A stretch of DNA of 64,000 nucleotides from Oxyruncus cristatus (lineage: Eukaryota > Chordata > Aves > Passeriformes > Cotingidae): positions 216,792 to 280,791 of the forward strand of contig VXAY01005274.1 in assembly GCA_013399855.1 (NCBI GenBank), given 5' to 3'. A program made the position numbers and the translations under genes. Below, one piece after another: positions 43,641 to 54,555 of this stretch. The notes beneath the pieces were generated by a model, which did no database searches, was not told where the DNA came from, and saw only the letters and a list, made by a program, of their open reading frames with translations. Position 1 is the first letter of the stretch. Each line of letters opens with the position of its first letter.

Positions 43641-46600
43641 GCTGCCTGCTGAAAAAAGTCTGTGCAAATGGCAAAGCTGTTCCACAGCTTCCGTTTAGAA
43701 ATGGGGCTGCTTCATGCTGAATAGAAGAGAGGCCGAAGGGGGATTTGCTGTGTTGTAATAGTGTATCTTTCTTGTAACACAATTTTCACCTTCATAGTTT
43801 TACCTGCCCTTTGGGATGGGGCAGTTTTATAATCCCGTTTTATTAGTGAGCAGCAGATGGGGAGCCTGCAGGGAGGAGAGGTGGTTTTTCCCCAAGGCCA
43901 CACATTGTCTCTTTGGCAGAATCCAAGTTGGAGCTTGGGATTTTGCAGTCCCTGGCTGATGCTCGCAATATTTTTCTGTTTGAAGACTTCTCCTTCCTGC
44001 AAAAACATCCATACTGGGGGATGAACAAAACAACCCTGAGCAGATTTGAGGCTTCACCAGTGAAAACGTAGAGAAAAAGAAGGAATGAGGAGCCACATCC
44101 CCCAGCCTATTTTAGAAGATCAGTTCTAGTAAAGAGGAATTATATTTTAAGAACTGGACAGATTGTCTCAGATTTACTATCTTAGAGGACAGCAGTGAAG
44201 GTGAACCATTTTTCTGTCAGGATTACAATTATCTGACAGGGTCTTACTGTTCAGGAGAAATGACCCTGATTTAGAAAAGATCTGTTCATTTGTAAGCAGC
44301 TGTTGCTTTTTAATAGCACAGCACTTTCTTACTGCTATTAGTAGTAATAAAAATAAAACTAAGGCCCGTGTCTTTACTTGCATGAAATTTGTGATTTAAA
44401 ATGAGGCTTGGAGAGCCTTGTAGATCAATCCTGAGATTTTATAAGCTGCTAGTGGCGATTTATGTGGATGTGAGGCCACAAAACCCTCCCAGGTTGTGTG
44501 CACAAGCTGTTTGTCAGGTCTTAGCTCCTGGCAGCCTTTTCCTCCCGCCTCGAGCTGGCATGGCCTCGTGCCTGCACGGGGCATCCTTGAGCTGGAAGTG
44601 TCTGGTGACAGCTTAGGACAAGCTCTTTGCTCTTAATGGGGCTCAGAGTAGTGTGACTTGGCTCAGATTTGTGCACTGTGGAGCCAATCCTTTGAGGAAG
44701 CTTTAGTGTTCCTCCCCGTGCTGGGTCTGCCATCCCCTTGTGCCGTGATTTAGAGCCGGGCACTCCCTGCACGGCAGCACTACACAAATCCAGAAGTCCT
44801 TCCCCGTTTAGCTCCCCGTCCAAAGTGAGCTGCAGTGCAGCTGCTGGCAGAGCTCTGAGGCCAAGCTGCTGCCGGGGAGTTGTGCTGAGCGGAGCACAGT
44901 TCCCACATCTGGCTTTCAGTTTATCAAAATAGATTTTTCCCCTCCATTTGATAAAGTTTAATAGAGCAGAACAAAACTCCAGCTGTTAACGTTAACCATA
45001 AAGTGAGACGCGGGGAGACGCAGTTACCCCAGGCACGGGAAGCTCGCCGGAGGAACCCGAGCTCTGTCTGTGCCCTGTTTTGCTGCCTGGTGACAGGAGG
45101 AAGGGGCTCCACACCCCACTGCTGCCCTGCACGCTCTGACCCCGTGGGGTGGGAAGCCTGGTGTGTGAGGGGCACATCCCGTGCTCTGCACGTGTGAAGC
45201 ACTGGCGTTGGTTTGCTGTTACCGGAGACTCTTCATTCTCCTTCGCTGTTTCAAACATGAACTGAGAATCAAAATTTCTGCCTTCCCTTGAAACGACACC
45301 AACATGAAGATATCAAAATACATGTCTTTTCCAGATGTGCCTGAAGCCATAAAATGGTTTGTATACAAGATCAAAACAAATAAACCAGAATCCTTTTCTC
45401 CACGATTGGGAAGGTTAAAGCTCCAGCAGCAAAGGCAGCGACACATCGCGCTCCATTTTGCAGATATAATGTCGCTCTTTTGTTTTAATATACAATCTAG
45501 TTCTCCCTAAATTACACTTTCTTCTTTTAATATATTTGCATGAAAAAGATGGCATGGCATAAATCATCTTGTGGAGGTTGCTGAGTTATTTGCATTTCAG
45601 AGGTTGGTTTTAACGTGTTATTAGAAAGGAATTTGCAGCTGAGAATCTCTGGGAGGCATTAACTTGCTGTGAATGGTGGTTCTCCAAAGGTGATGAATGA
45701 CGTTCATTTGGCTTAGGACAAACAGCCTCAAGTTTGTGTCTTTCTAAAAAAACTTGTCAGAGGCAAAGGCTGAAAGCCAGTGAGCGATGCTTTCATCTCA
45801 GGAATTAATTTCTCTTGGAAAAGCAGCATATTGGGATGAGAATTTGGTCCCTGAAGCCAGGCTGCTGGGTACTGTTCCTGCAATGAACATCTGCCCTGGA
45901 GAGGTCGGGTCACTCACTCTCTGCCCTGCCAAAAAGGAGGTGGTTGAAGAAGTTCATGGCCTGGAGGGTGGTTTGAGGAGCTGCTCTGGGGAGGAGGATC
46001 CTCATGGGGGTCTTGCCAGTGTTGCTGCCTGGGCTTGGTGCTGTTCTTCAGTACAGTGTTTGTCTAATGGCACCTGACAGAGGGCAACTGGAAGCCTGGA
46101 AGGCTTTAATGAGTCTTCAGATGTCTGTTTTCTGCTAAGATGAGAGGCTGTATCTTAAATTCAATACAGCATGGAGTGCACAGGGAGTGAAACAGCGGAG
46201 TAAAACACATTTTATTCACGATGAACTGAGGCTGCACATGAAAGAACTCTTTAAATATCTGACATGTTAAATGCATTATGTTCCCTTCAGGAGAGAAGGA
46301 GTCAAAGGGACAGGGATGATGAACTGTGCTCATTAACTTGACGTGGTGGAGATGGGAGTGGTATTGATGCCGAGGCTGTGCGGATTCAAACGCGTTTACT
46401 GCCGGCATGGAATTGGAGCCCTGCTCCGGCAAAATACGGAATTGCTTCACCCATTAATGCAAGGTCTGCAGGTGAGCACAGGTCAGGAGCTGAAAGCAAA
46501 GCAGTGAAACACACTCTCAGCAGTGGGGGCTGGAGAGCATTAAAGCCAGCCTTGCTGCAAGGTACCTGCTGAATTAATGAGTGACAGGGACCTGGTGGGT

Positions 46601-46679
46601 GAGCAAGTCCATCTGCTGTCAAACAGGCACATATCCACAGCTCTCTAAAGATGTGGAGAATTTGCTTATTGCTTCATTA

Positions 46680-46848
46680 TTAGAGAATCCCAGAATGGTT
46701 TGGGTTGGAAGGGACCTTAAAGATCAACTTGTTCCATCCCCCTGCTGTGGGCAGGGACACCCTCCACGAGATCAGGTGGCTTCAAGCCTGGTCTTGAACA
46801 TTTCCAGGATAGGGCAGCCACAGCTTCTTTGGGCAACTAGGGGCTCAT
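46680..46848 (-). mobile_element. CR1: CR1 LINE fragment, 3' end, internally deleted
   Basis: Begins agagaatcccagaatgg and continues through ggttggaagggacctt, tgctgtgggcagggacacc, 'gtcttgaacatttccagg' and ggcagccacagcttctttg. Compared with the other copies it lacks about 15 bases of the ccccatccaacctgg block and breaks off after gggcaact. Confidence 0.9.
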
Positions 46849-47927
46849 CTGGTTTTATTGTGTATCCAAGGATTTCACGCTGGAGAAGTTTGTTAGAAGG
46901 AGTGTTATTGCCCATTCTAAGCAAGAGCAGGCCCGTTACGCTCAAAGCTGCAGGAACTCAGCAGTGTCTGAATACACCGGGCATATTTTATAAAAAAGCT
47001 CGATATTCTACATGTCTTAATATTCTACGTGTCACTGGTTGTCTCCAAAAGTGATTCACAAGGTTGTCACAAAGAAAAGGATTTTGAAATTCGTTGAAGA
47101 CGTACCTGAACACAGTGAGTACTAATGTCAAAACCATCTGTCTGCATGCTCAGGGAGGTGCAGAACAATATAGCTCACCCTATAAACCGCTGCCCATGTC
47201 TGTTCTGACACAGCCATGTAGTTCACGGGTTACCTTCGAGCATTCACAGAGATGCAGGTGTTCTTTTCCTATTTTTCTGACTTATTTTTAATGTAGAATT
47301 AATATTCACTGAATTGACGTAGATGCGTTTTTGTACTTTCTGCTGCCTCGGGCTGTTGCACTTCAGTCTTTGATCTGATCAGCTCTTGCAAACTCAGCTG
47401 GTTGCAGGTTGGCCAGCGCTTGGATGAGCGAGTTCACAGGAATTTCACGTTGCTGTGAGGAATTGTTTGTGACTGCAGATGGCACTTTCTGAGTGAATTT
47501 TGAGCAAATACCCCCGCGTGGAGCCAGGGAACGCCACCGGCTCCATCCGCAGGGGCTGCCTAAAACGCAGCCGTACGATCTGGATTCCGACAGCTGCAGA
47601 ATGAGTGTCCTGGCCAACATCAAATGTGGGATCAATCCTGCATTTAGATCTCCCAGAGAATCTGTTAATTTCTCTCCCTAACTCCCACTGGAAAAGTGGC
47701 ACAGCGGAACTCGACTTTATAGGAAATAGGAATTTACAGTGATTATTTAAAGTATGAATATGAGCATATTTTAATGCAATGCAATGACAAAGGGGTTGTC
47801 ATCCACCTAGTTTCACCTTTTCTATTTGCACTAAACTGTGAAGCTGCTTGAAAGTCATCTGCCTCTGGGCTGTACCTAGAAGTGTATTGGAAGGAAGAAG
47901 TTACAGCTTATGAGATACAGTATTTAC
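46849..47927. other. Unique non-coding DNA with a CpG pocket
   Basis: About 1.1 kb. The part at about 47505-47600 keeps about nine CG dinucleotides in 80 bases (cccccgcgtgg, aacgccaccggc, agccgtacgatc), unlike its flanks, and frames are open on both strands there. This may be a conserved element. No exon could be defined. Confidence 0.4.
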
Positions 47928-48126
47928 TAGGGAGGAATTGTTTCCATGTGAGGGTTGCCCAGAGAAGCTGTGGCTTCCCCATCCCTGGAAGTGTTCAAGG
48001 CCAGGGTGATGGGACTTGGAGCAACCTGGTCTAGTGGAAGGGGTCCCTGCCCACAGCAGGGGAGGGTGAAATGGGATGAGCTTTAAGGTCCCTTCCTACT
48101 CAAACCATTCTACAGTTCCATCATTT
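47928..48126 (+). mobile_element. CR1: CR1 LINE fragment, 3' end, with 20-bp deletion
   Basis: Sense orientation: ggaggaattgtttccatg, tgagggttgcccagag, aagctgtggcttcccc, ccctggaagtgttcaagg, ggagcaacctggtctag, tggaaggggtccctgcc and aaccattctacagttcc. Against the other copies about 20 bases (ggtgaggccctggcacaggt) are missing at 47954/47955. Confidence 0.93.
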
Positions 48127-48489
48127 CAGTCTCATTCCAGTCAACCCAATGTCCTGAAAGGACTTGGATTTGGCTTCATGCCTGTTTAGCAACAGTATAG
48201 CTAAGGAATTCCCAAACTAGAGTTTAGCTGCTCGGACTGGAAGGAGCTGAGCACCACGTCCCATAGAATCCTTCCTCTCTGGAGCGGGGTTGTGAGGCAC
48301 CTCAGCACAGGGGTGCTGGGGGCTGGATCCTTGAGCGGCTTGGAGAGAGACGTGGGAGTGCCGGTCCCAGGGGAGCAGCCTCCTGTGGCAGGAGGTGTCC
48401 CTGTGCTAACGTGGAAAGGAACTGTGGAGAGCTGGCCATGGGTGTTGAAGCTCTGTGGGACTCCTCCTGCAGCTCTCCGCACGTGTCGT

Positions 48490-48730
48490 CTCGTTTGCCA
48501 TTAGCAAGTGACCCCGTAATCACATTGCCCGGTCATCACTCACACGAGCAATCCATTGGCATCGGTGGGACTAGAGCTGCAGCGTTGTAATTTAGCAAAT
48601 AACTATCGAGCCTTTTAGAGTGGAAATGGTTCTAATTGATGTGGAAATGGAAGGCGTTTCTTCTCATTCATTAAAGGAAACATGGTGTGAATTATCACTT
48701 GCTTAACATATGCAGAAAAAGGCAAACTTT
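48490..48730. other. Conserved-element-like stretch
   Basis: Unique sequence with regularly spaced words gccattagcaag, ccgtaatcac, tgtaatttagcaaat, tctaattgatg and gaattatcac, plus retained CpGs. No repeat and no supported frame. Enhancer-like by composition only. Confidence 0.25.
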
Positions 48731-49509
48731 AAGCAGCATAACTCAGTAAAAGGAAGGAATTTTTTCTCTGCGTGAGCACACAGATTTTTCCCTATTTTCA
48801 GCTTAATGAAATGCCGGGCGCCTGAAATATCTGTGAGGCTTTAAAGTGGTACAGGTTGCCTGAGGAAAACTTGGGGGTTGTTTTTAGAGCTTTTAAAACA
48901 GTTTAATACTGCTCTCTGTTTGGCTGTCTTGAATCTGAGCTGGCTTAGAGCAGAGTGAGGTGACAATGAAACCGTGTCCCTCAGTGTCCCCACGGTCGCA
49001 GGCGTGCGAGGGGGGCTGAGTCCTGTGGTGGGGGGGGGGACAGGGACCCAGGCTGAGGCTCCCTTGGAGCTGGGGGTGGTCTTGGAGTGAGATGGGGAAG
49101 AGCAGAGAGGCTGGTTTGGGTTTCTCATTTCCCCTGGGATGATGGAGAGCCCAACCCGGGAAGGGCAAATCCTGGTGTGATACCGGCCGAGTTACAAAGT
49201 GTTGAGTGGGTTGGGGAAGCAACAAATGGTTTATAAGATAAGAGAGGAAAGAAGGGATGAAACGAGCAAAAACGAGACCAAAATGTTTGTCGATACACAT
49301 GGCTCAGCTTCTCTGAAGCCCCATGTTTGTTTATTTTGGTAGCAGTGCTGGAATGCTGCTTTTGTCTCTTTCCCCCTTTATTCCTGCTGTTAAATACACA
49401 GTAAAGTCTTCCTTAATTAGGGAAACATAATTTTCAAAGAGAAGACTGTTTCCTTGTCAAGGCATTCTCCCACACTTGGGAGATGGATGCCTTTTTGGTA
49501 AATCTCTGA

Positions 49510-49528
49510 TTTTTTTTTTTTTTTTTTT
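49510..49528. repeat. Poly-T tract
   Basis: Nineteen consecutive T followed by GGAAAAATTG. Low complexity. Confidence 0.85.
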
Positions 49529-50519
49529 GGAAAAATTGTGTTCTAGCTGCAACTCCTGCATAATCTGAGGAGCGAGGGTAGAGAGCTTAAAAAGAAATCT
49601 CTGTAGTAACACAGGGAGAAACACAACCTGATAACTCCTGACAGATTGATGGCTTCTTCCTTCATCTAAATCTTTATAGATTAGTACGTCTGTTTTCTTT
49701 TCATGGATGTGTTTGTTAGCACTGCATCATCTAACCTAATCTGTATGGGAAGTTATTTATCCAAGAGCTGTGGGGCATTTATACCATTCACTTGTCACCA
49801 AGAATAATGGAGAGGACAGGTAAGATAATTCCTACTGTATTAAGGGCTGAGAGACAACTGTATGTGTTTTGATAATGGGACACTCAGAGTGAAGATCTGA
49901 AGTGTTTTTTAACATATTTGCTGAAAATAGACATTTTAAATAGTATTTTTTTTTCCTTTTGCCCCTCTGTTTCACTGTTAAATGAGGGCACCTGGGGTTG
50001 CCCTGGGAGAGAGAGACATCAATAGCCACTTTGGGGTCATCCAAATGACTTGGGGGGGAAAGATGTGAGGGTGCCTGAAGGTCTCCTGTCCACAGTGGTT
50101 TGCTTCAAGCAATCCCAAATTGTGAGTTCCCAGTTCCCTCCCCTCTTGTAAACAGAAAACATTATTGAGTACAGGGAGGTGTCTTCGGGCACAGTCAGCA
50201 CTGGAGAGTGATGCAGCATTTCCAGTCGCAAAGGTGGGTGAGAACTGACGAGGGATTTACTTCCAGCCCTTCCAAAGTGGCTGGTCTCCAAAGCCCTCTC
50301 CTGATCCTCATCCCGTGGCAGCCCCCTTTGCAGGCCAGCAAAGAAAAACAGAAAACTGCTATTTTGTATTCAGGCACCAAAGGAGCCTTTCCTGCTGTCC
50401 TGCTGCTCTGCCAGATGTTCTCCATTTTCTGCCTGTGCACTGATTTCTCCTTTCTAAGCATCGCTGTAACGCCTTCACTGCATTTCATCTCACTGATTTC
50501 ACAGCACTCCCACCAGCGT

Positions 50520-50625
50520 CAAGAGCACTTTGAATTCTGGTCCTGTCCTCCAGAGCTCTCACAGTCACTCCCAGCTTGCTGTCACCCACAAATTATATCA
50601 GTGTCTTCTCTGCTCCAGCCCAGAG
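50520..50625 (-). mobile_element. Possible ancient CR1/L3-like remnant
   Basis: The order gtcctgtcctccagagc, cccagcttgctgtcaccc, acaaattatatcagtgtc and ttctctgctccagccc resembles the widespread old amniote LINE pattern 'cccagcttggtgtcatctgcaaatttgatcag...'. The match is recalled by eye and diverged; it could be a chance resemblance. Confidence 0.3.
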
Positions 50626-51173
50626 CTTAAGAAGGAGCAGGAGCATACCGAGGGTCTCCACTTCATCTGGCCTCTCATCTTCACAGGGGATGCCAAGAAC
50701 TGCTCTTGGGCTAGTGATGTACCTTATGATAATTTTGTTTCAGTTGTGCTTTTCAAGTTTAACACTTGTGACAGTATTCAAGGACTGGTGTCCAAACCTT
50801 GCTCGCTGTGACACATCGTGTCTCACGTGGCCTTGGTGACGGTCCTTTGCTCTTCGGTGCCTTCTCTCCCTCCCTATGCCCTCCACTTCCCTGATCAAAT
50901 CCTCCTTAAGTTTAACTTTATTTTTTATTATTTATTCTTGAGAAATTTATAAACTTACGCTGGCTCTGTCTCCTGGGCCACCGTCTGATCTTCTAGGCGA
51001 TGACAACTTGATTGGTGAATAATAGATTCTGGTCTCTTCCCAGCTGCTGAAGGGAGCTATAACTTCTAAATGCATCCCTAAAGATGGAACAGAGCTCGTC
51101 CTTCTCCAGGGCTTTGTCTTTAATCCGCCGAGTTGTCTTTTCTGCATTGAAAACTTCTTTTCATTGTAATATG

Positions 51174-51226
51174 CAAAAAAACCCAAAAAACAAAAAACAA
51201 AAAACCAAAAAACAACCCACCAAACC
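51174..51226. repeat. A-rich simple repeat, (CAAAAAA)n-like
   Basis: Runs of five to seven A separated by one to three C, about 53 bases, ending in aacaacccaccaaacc. Low complexity; no promoter role visible. Confidence 0.8.
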
Positions 51227-51244
51227 TGGAAATGAGCCACTTAC

Positions 51245-51317
51245 CTTGTATTAGTGTGTAGATTAGGGGCCCAATGTTTTGGGTGCTGCAGAAATCCTGT
51301 GAGTGGTATTTCCTGCT
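51245..51317 (-). other. Weak candidate exon, 73 bp
   Basis: On the minus strand, CAAG|GTAAGTGG (51237-51245) is an excellent donor, and gttttccag|AGC at 51318-51319 an acceptable acceptor. One frame is open across the candidate, giving a peptide that includes S-T-Q-N-I-G-P-L-I-Y. The acceptor's pyrimidine tract is only moderate (interrupted by ttaatattaaag). If the gene with the exon at 28-109 starts far to the right, this could be one of its upstream exons; a non-coding RNA exon or chance are equally possible. Confidence 0.18.
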
Positions 51318-52589
51318 CTGGAAAACTTTAATATTAAGCAGGCAAGGTAGGCAACTGAAAGGACTGAAAACAGACACACAAGGGGATTAACTGAATTGCT
51401 GAGGCATAGATCAGTGTCATGATGGAGATTAAAAGTCAGTCTCTCTGAAATCTGGAACAAAACTTTGCCGTTTCTCTGATGGCATTTTTTTGATGGACTG
51501 TGGAAAATACAGAAAAATGAAACTGGTCCCTTGAAAACATTCTGAGTTGAAGAATAACATGAAATGTGATTTTATCGTTTCAAAGATGGGGATTTTAAAA
51601 ATTCACTAAAATACCAATAAGAACTCTCAGAACAGAGTTTTTTTGGTTATTCTGTATTTATACTTTCAATGCAGAAAGTAGCTCCTGATATACTTGTCTC
51701 ATAACGTTAGCAAAAAAAAAAAATACTTGGAGAAAGCTGAATTTCATCTTCCTCCATTGCTGTGGATACAAGCAAAAAGTGGTTATGAATCACTTTTCCT
51801 TGATAAGAAAGAATTTATTTGTCCATTTATTTTACCAGAATGTCTGCTGGACTTGAAGTTCTTGATTAATGACCTACAGAAGGTAGTGCTGGAGAAATTG
51901 GCTTTTGTAACCGTGGGGAAACCCTGTGGAGCTGCAGGGGGTTGTGTGGAACAGGGACCCCAAGCAGGGCTGGGGGTACAAGCTGTGCAAACACTCCTGA
52001 GCAGGACATCCTGTGGAGACAAGGATCACTCGCTGCCAAGCAAAAGCAGCTCCTGCCAGGTATGGATGTGGAAATGTGTCAGGTAAAGTTGTTCAACAAC
52101 CCAGTTGTCAGAAATAATCATTATAGTACTTCTGCTAGAAATATAAACAGAGCCGGTTTATGTCGAGGTCGTCACTACCATTATTTCCGAGAAACTCCTC
52201 TCTCTAACAAAATAATGGAGGTAGTGCTGTCCAGACTTTTAAATAAAAATGAAATAGAGGCCAGGAGGATCTGGCAGGTGACAGTGCAGTGGCTTTTGAG
52301 CAGGCTCACCCCAGGCTGCTGTGCCTGTCCCCCAGCACCCTCCTGCACTTGGCTGCCACTGTTCCATTTTACCTCCATCCTCATTTTGGTTTTTTCTTTT
52401 TTCTTGCACAGCTTATCCTTTACCATTCAGGGTATAAATTCTCCCTTCTGCTGTTCCCTGACCTGCCCCTTGCACTCGCAGTCACAAAATGCGACAATGC
52501 CAGACAGCCACTTCCCTCCCCTCCACGCGAACCTTCTGCCTACGGAGCCGGGGTACTCCTTAAATAGCACCGTTTTCCTGCCTGAGTGG

Positions 52590-52870
52590 GTTTTCTGACA
52601 TTAGCAGCCTTTTCAAGAGTGCTGCTACACTTTATAAATCATACATCATCCGACTGTTTGCCGTACACAGATTCTAACACCCTCATTTGTCATCGTGCCG
52701 GTGGCTCTTCCTCGGCCCGCCCTGGGCACATCGCTCAGGGGGCCGGGGGCAGGAGGGGATTTGTTCTCACTTACTGCCTCACTCTTTCTTTCTCTCTCCC
52801 CTCTTTATCAGTTACATCATTACCAGCGTTACAAGGTGGTAAAAATTAGGTCTTATCTGCGCGGCAGATT
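52590..52870. other. Conserved-element-like stretch with CpG pocket
   Basis: Unique sequence (cttttcaagagtgctgctac, aaatcatacatcatccgac), then a CpG-rich centre (catcgtgccggtgg ... cctcggcccgccc ... ggccggggg), a pyrimidine-rich run (ctttctttctctctcccc) and gttacatcattaccagcg. No repeat. Possible conserved element. Confidence 0.25.
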
Positions 52871-54474
52871 TTACTGAAATTGGTGAATGTATTTTTGTGC
52901 AGAAAAAAGGTGTTCGAAGGAATGAAATGTTCGTGCTGCTCCTGCAGAAGCGCAGCATCTGGTGAATGGCATCCTTTGAGATCCGTGGGTTTACCGAAAG
53001 ATGCTTGCACAGGTGCTTCCCAAATGCGCCCAGATGAAGACAAGTGTGACCTACCTGCTGGGGGATGAGGCTCCCCCTCAGCACGGAGCGTGTTCCTCAG
53101 CCCTGTGCTCCAGCCCACGGCTGCTCGCTGCAGCCGGAGGCGAGGGCTGACCCAGAAAGGAGGGACGTGGTGGTGGAAAATTTGCATAACGTGCAAAAAA
53201 ATGCTGAAATTTCTCCTCTGCAGCCTGAGCTCATCACTGCACCTGCAGTTTGGTGGCCAACACGCCCTCCTGGGCTCCCAGAGGACATGGCTGGGGGACC
53301 TGGGGTGAGGTGGGGCCAGGATGGGGTCTTGGGGAGGGACATCCACAGCCGTGTTTCTGAGTCTAAATATTCCCCTTCTCAGGCTGCCATCCTACAGTAG
53401 AGAAGAAAGTGTTTCCCTGCAGAAACCCTTTCTGTGGATGGTATTCACGTGACAAGCCAATTTGCCATTGAAAAAAAAGTCTTGACCTTAAAAAATTAAT
53501 TGGTTCTGTAAGTTTACTGGAAGTTGTTGCCTAAGTCCTGGGCCAGCCGAGTCCATTGGGATCCTTCCTTTGACCTGAGTAGAAGTTCAAGCAAATCTTC
53601 CATCACAAAAATAACTGGAATCAATACTCAGACTCCATCCTAGACAATGGGAAGCGTGATCATGTGGTAACTGCAATTTTCACTCCTGATCTACTTTTTA
53701 CATCGTCAGAACTGATGAAGCATTTTATGGGAGAAACGAGAAAAAACAACAAATCAGGGAGTATTCCCCTAGGCTGATGAGTGCATGTGGTGTGATAAAC
53801 TGCTGTTATTAACCTCAGCTGGGGGCAAATAATGGCTTCAGAGAAGGAAAAAAAGGCCCCGAAAACAAACCCCCAACCTCCTGGAAAAATTTTTTGAGCA
53901 TAAAAGCAAAATAATGGCAGTTGTTTCATGAAGCTTTTGTGTGTAATGGTCCAAAATACTGCCAGGCATTGAACGAGGTTTTGGGTGGAATTACTTTTCT
54001 GTGTTAAAAACAGCACAACACACCAAAGCATTGAAATGAAGATATTTACAGTAAGTAAGAAGTTGCTCATTTGCATGTCTGTGCTGGCAGAGCAGCTGCA
54101 GCAAGGCTGTCCAGGAGAGGTGCTTGTGGGACGCTGCCACGGCTGGGCATGTATAACAAATTCAATATTAAATCAATTTACAGTATCAATAATGAAGCAC
54201 CTCTTAATGGAGCTTGGACTGGTCAAGTGTCAAGGCAGATTGCACAGCCTGGAGAGGAAGGAGAAGAACAAGTCCTCTCATTGCGTAAGTTTGTTGCAGA
54301 TCATGAATAAATCATTCTCTCTTGTTGGCAACCGTTTCATACTGCTCTAAGATTTCTGAAGTAACTTCCTTCTAACTTAACTTGTACCTGAAGTTTCAAA
54401 GCAGTCTCATCCTCTCAAGAAAAAACACCTAATTTATGTGCTGCTCTTAACTTTCAGTACAGGAGCAGAATAAT

Positions 54475-54555
54475 AGAATACTAGAATCTAGAACTGTGAA
54501 ATCATTTTGGTTGGAAAGGACCTTCAGGGTCCTCGAGTCCTAGTGTTAACTATTG
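54475..54555 (-). mobile_element. CR1: CR1 LINE tail fragment
   Basis: The order tagaatactagaatctag, 'cattttggttggaaagg', accttcagggtcctcgag and tcctagtgttaac corresponds to the reverse-complemented 3' end of the CR1 subfamily that reads gttggaaaagacctctaagatcatcgagtcc. Only about 80 bases remain. The 'ctcgagtcc' resembles a tRNA T-arm, but there is no cloverleaf. Confidence 0.75.

Larger units (their letters stand above)
37651..46679. other. Unique non-coding DNA with a suspect duplication
   Basis: About 9 kb without a recognised gene. Contents: AT-rich unique sequence (about 37780-38420), a poly-T tract (41638-41655), a CpG-retaining stretch (about 42180-42400), the 214-bp duplication with a single N (42802-43211), a conserved-element-like stretch (about 43440-43640) and a CpG pocket at about 44990-45060. 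Frames such as 41301-41807 and 41826-42332 (168 codons, minus) have no motif. Confidence 0.45.
48127..54474. other. Unique non-coding DNA
   Basis: About 6.3 kb. Includes conserved-element-like stretches (about 48490-48730, 52590-52870), a G10 run (49030-49039), a T19 run (49510-49528), a possible ancient repeat (50520-50625), a CA-rich low-complexity tract (51174-51226), a weak minus-strand exon candidate (51245-51317) and short CpG pockets at about 52690-52760. The 218-codon plus frame at 51942-52598 shows no domain and crosses a pyrimidine-rich low-complexity part. Confidence 0.45.

Noticed and set aside
51942..52598. 218-codon plus-strand open frame as a gene
   Set aside because: The centre is a pyrimidine-rich low-complexity stretch that codes Phe/Leu/Ser, giving a false membrane-like segment. 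No family resemblance.
54530..54545. 'cctcgagtcc' as part of a tRNA gene
   Set aside because: No acceptor, D or anticodon arms around it; it belongs to the CR1 tail fragment.
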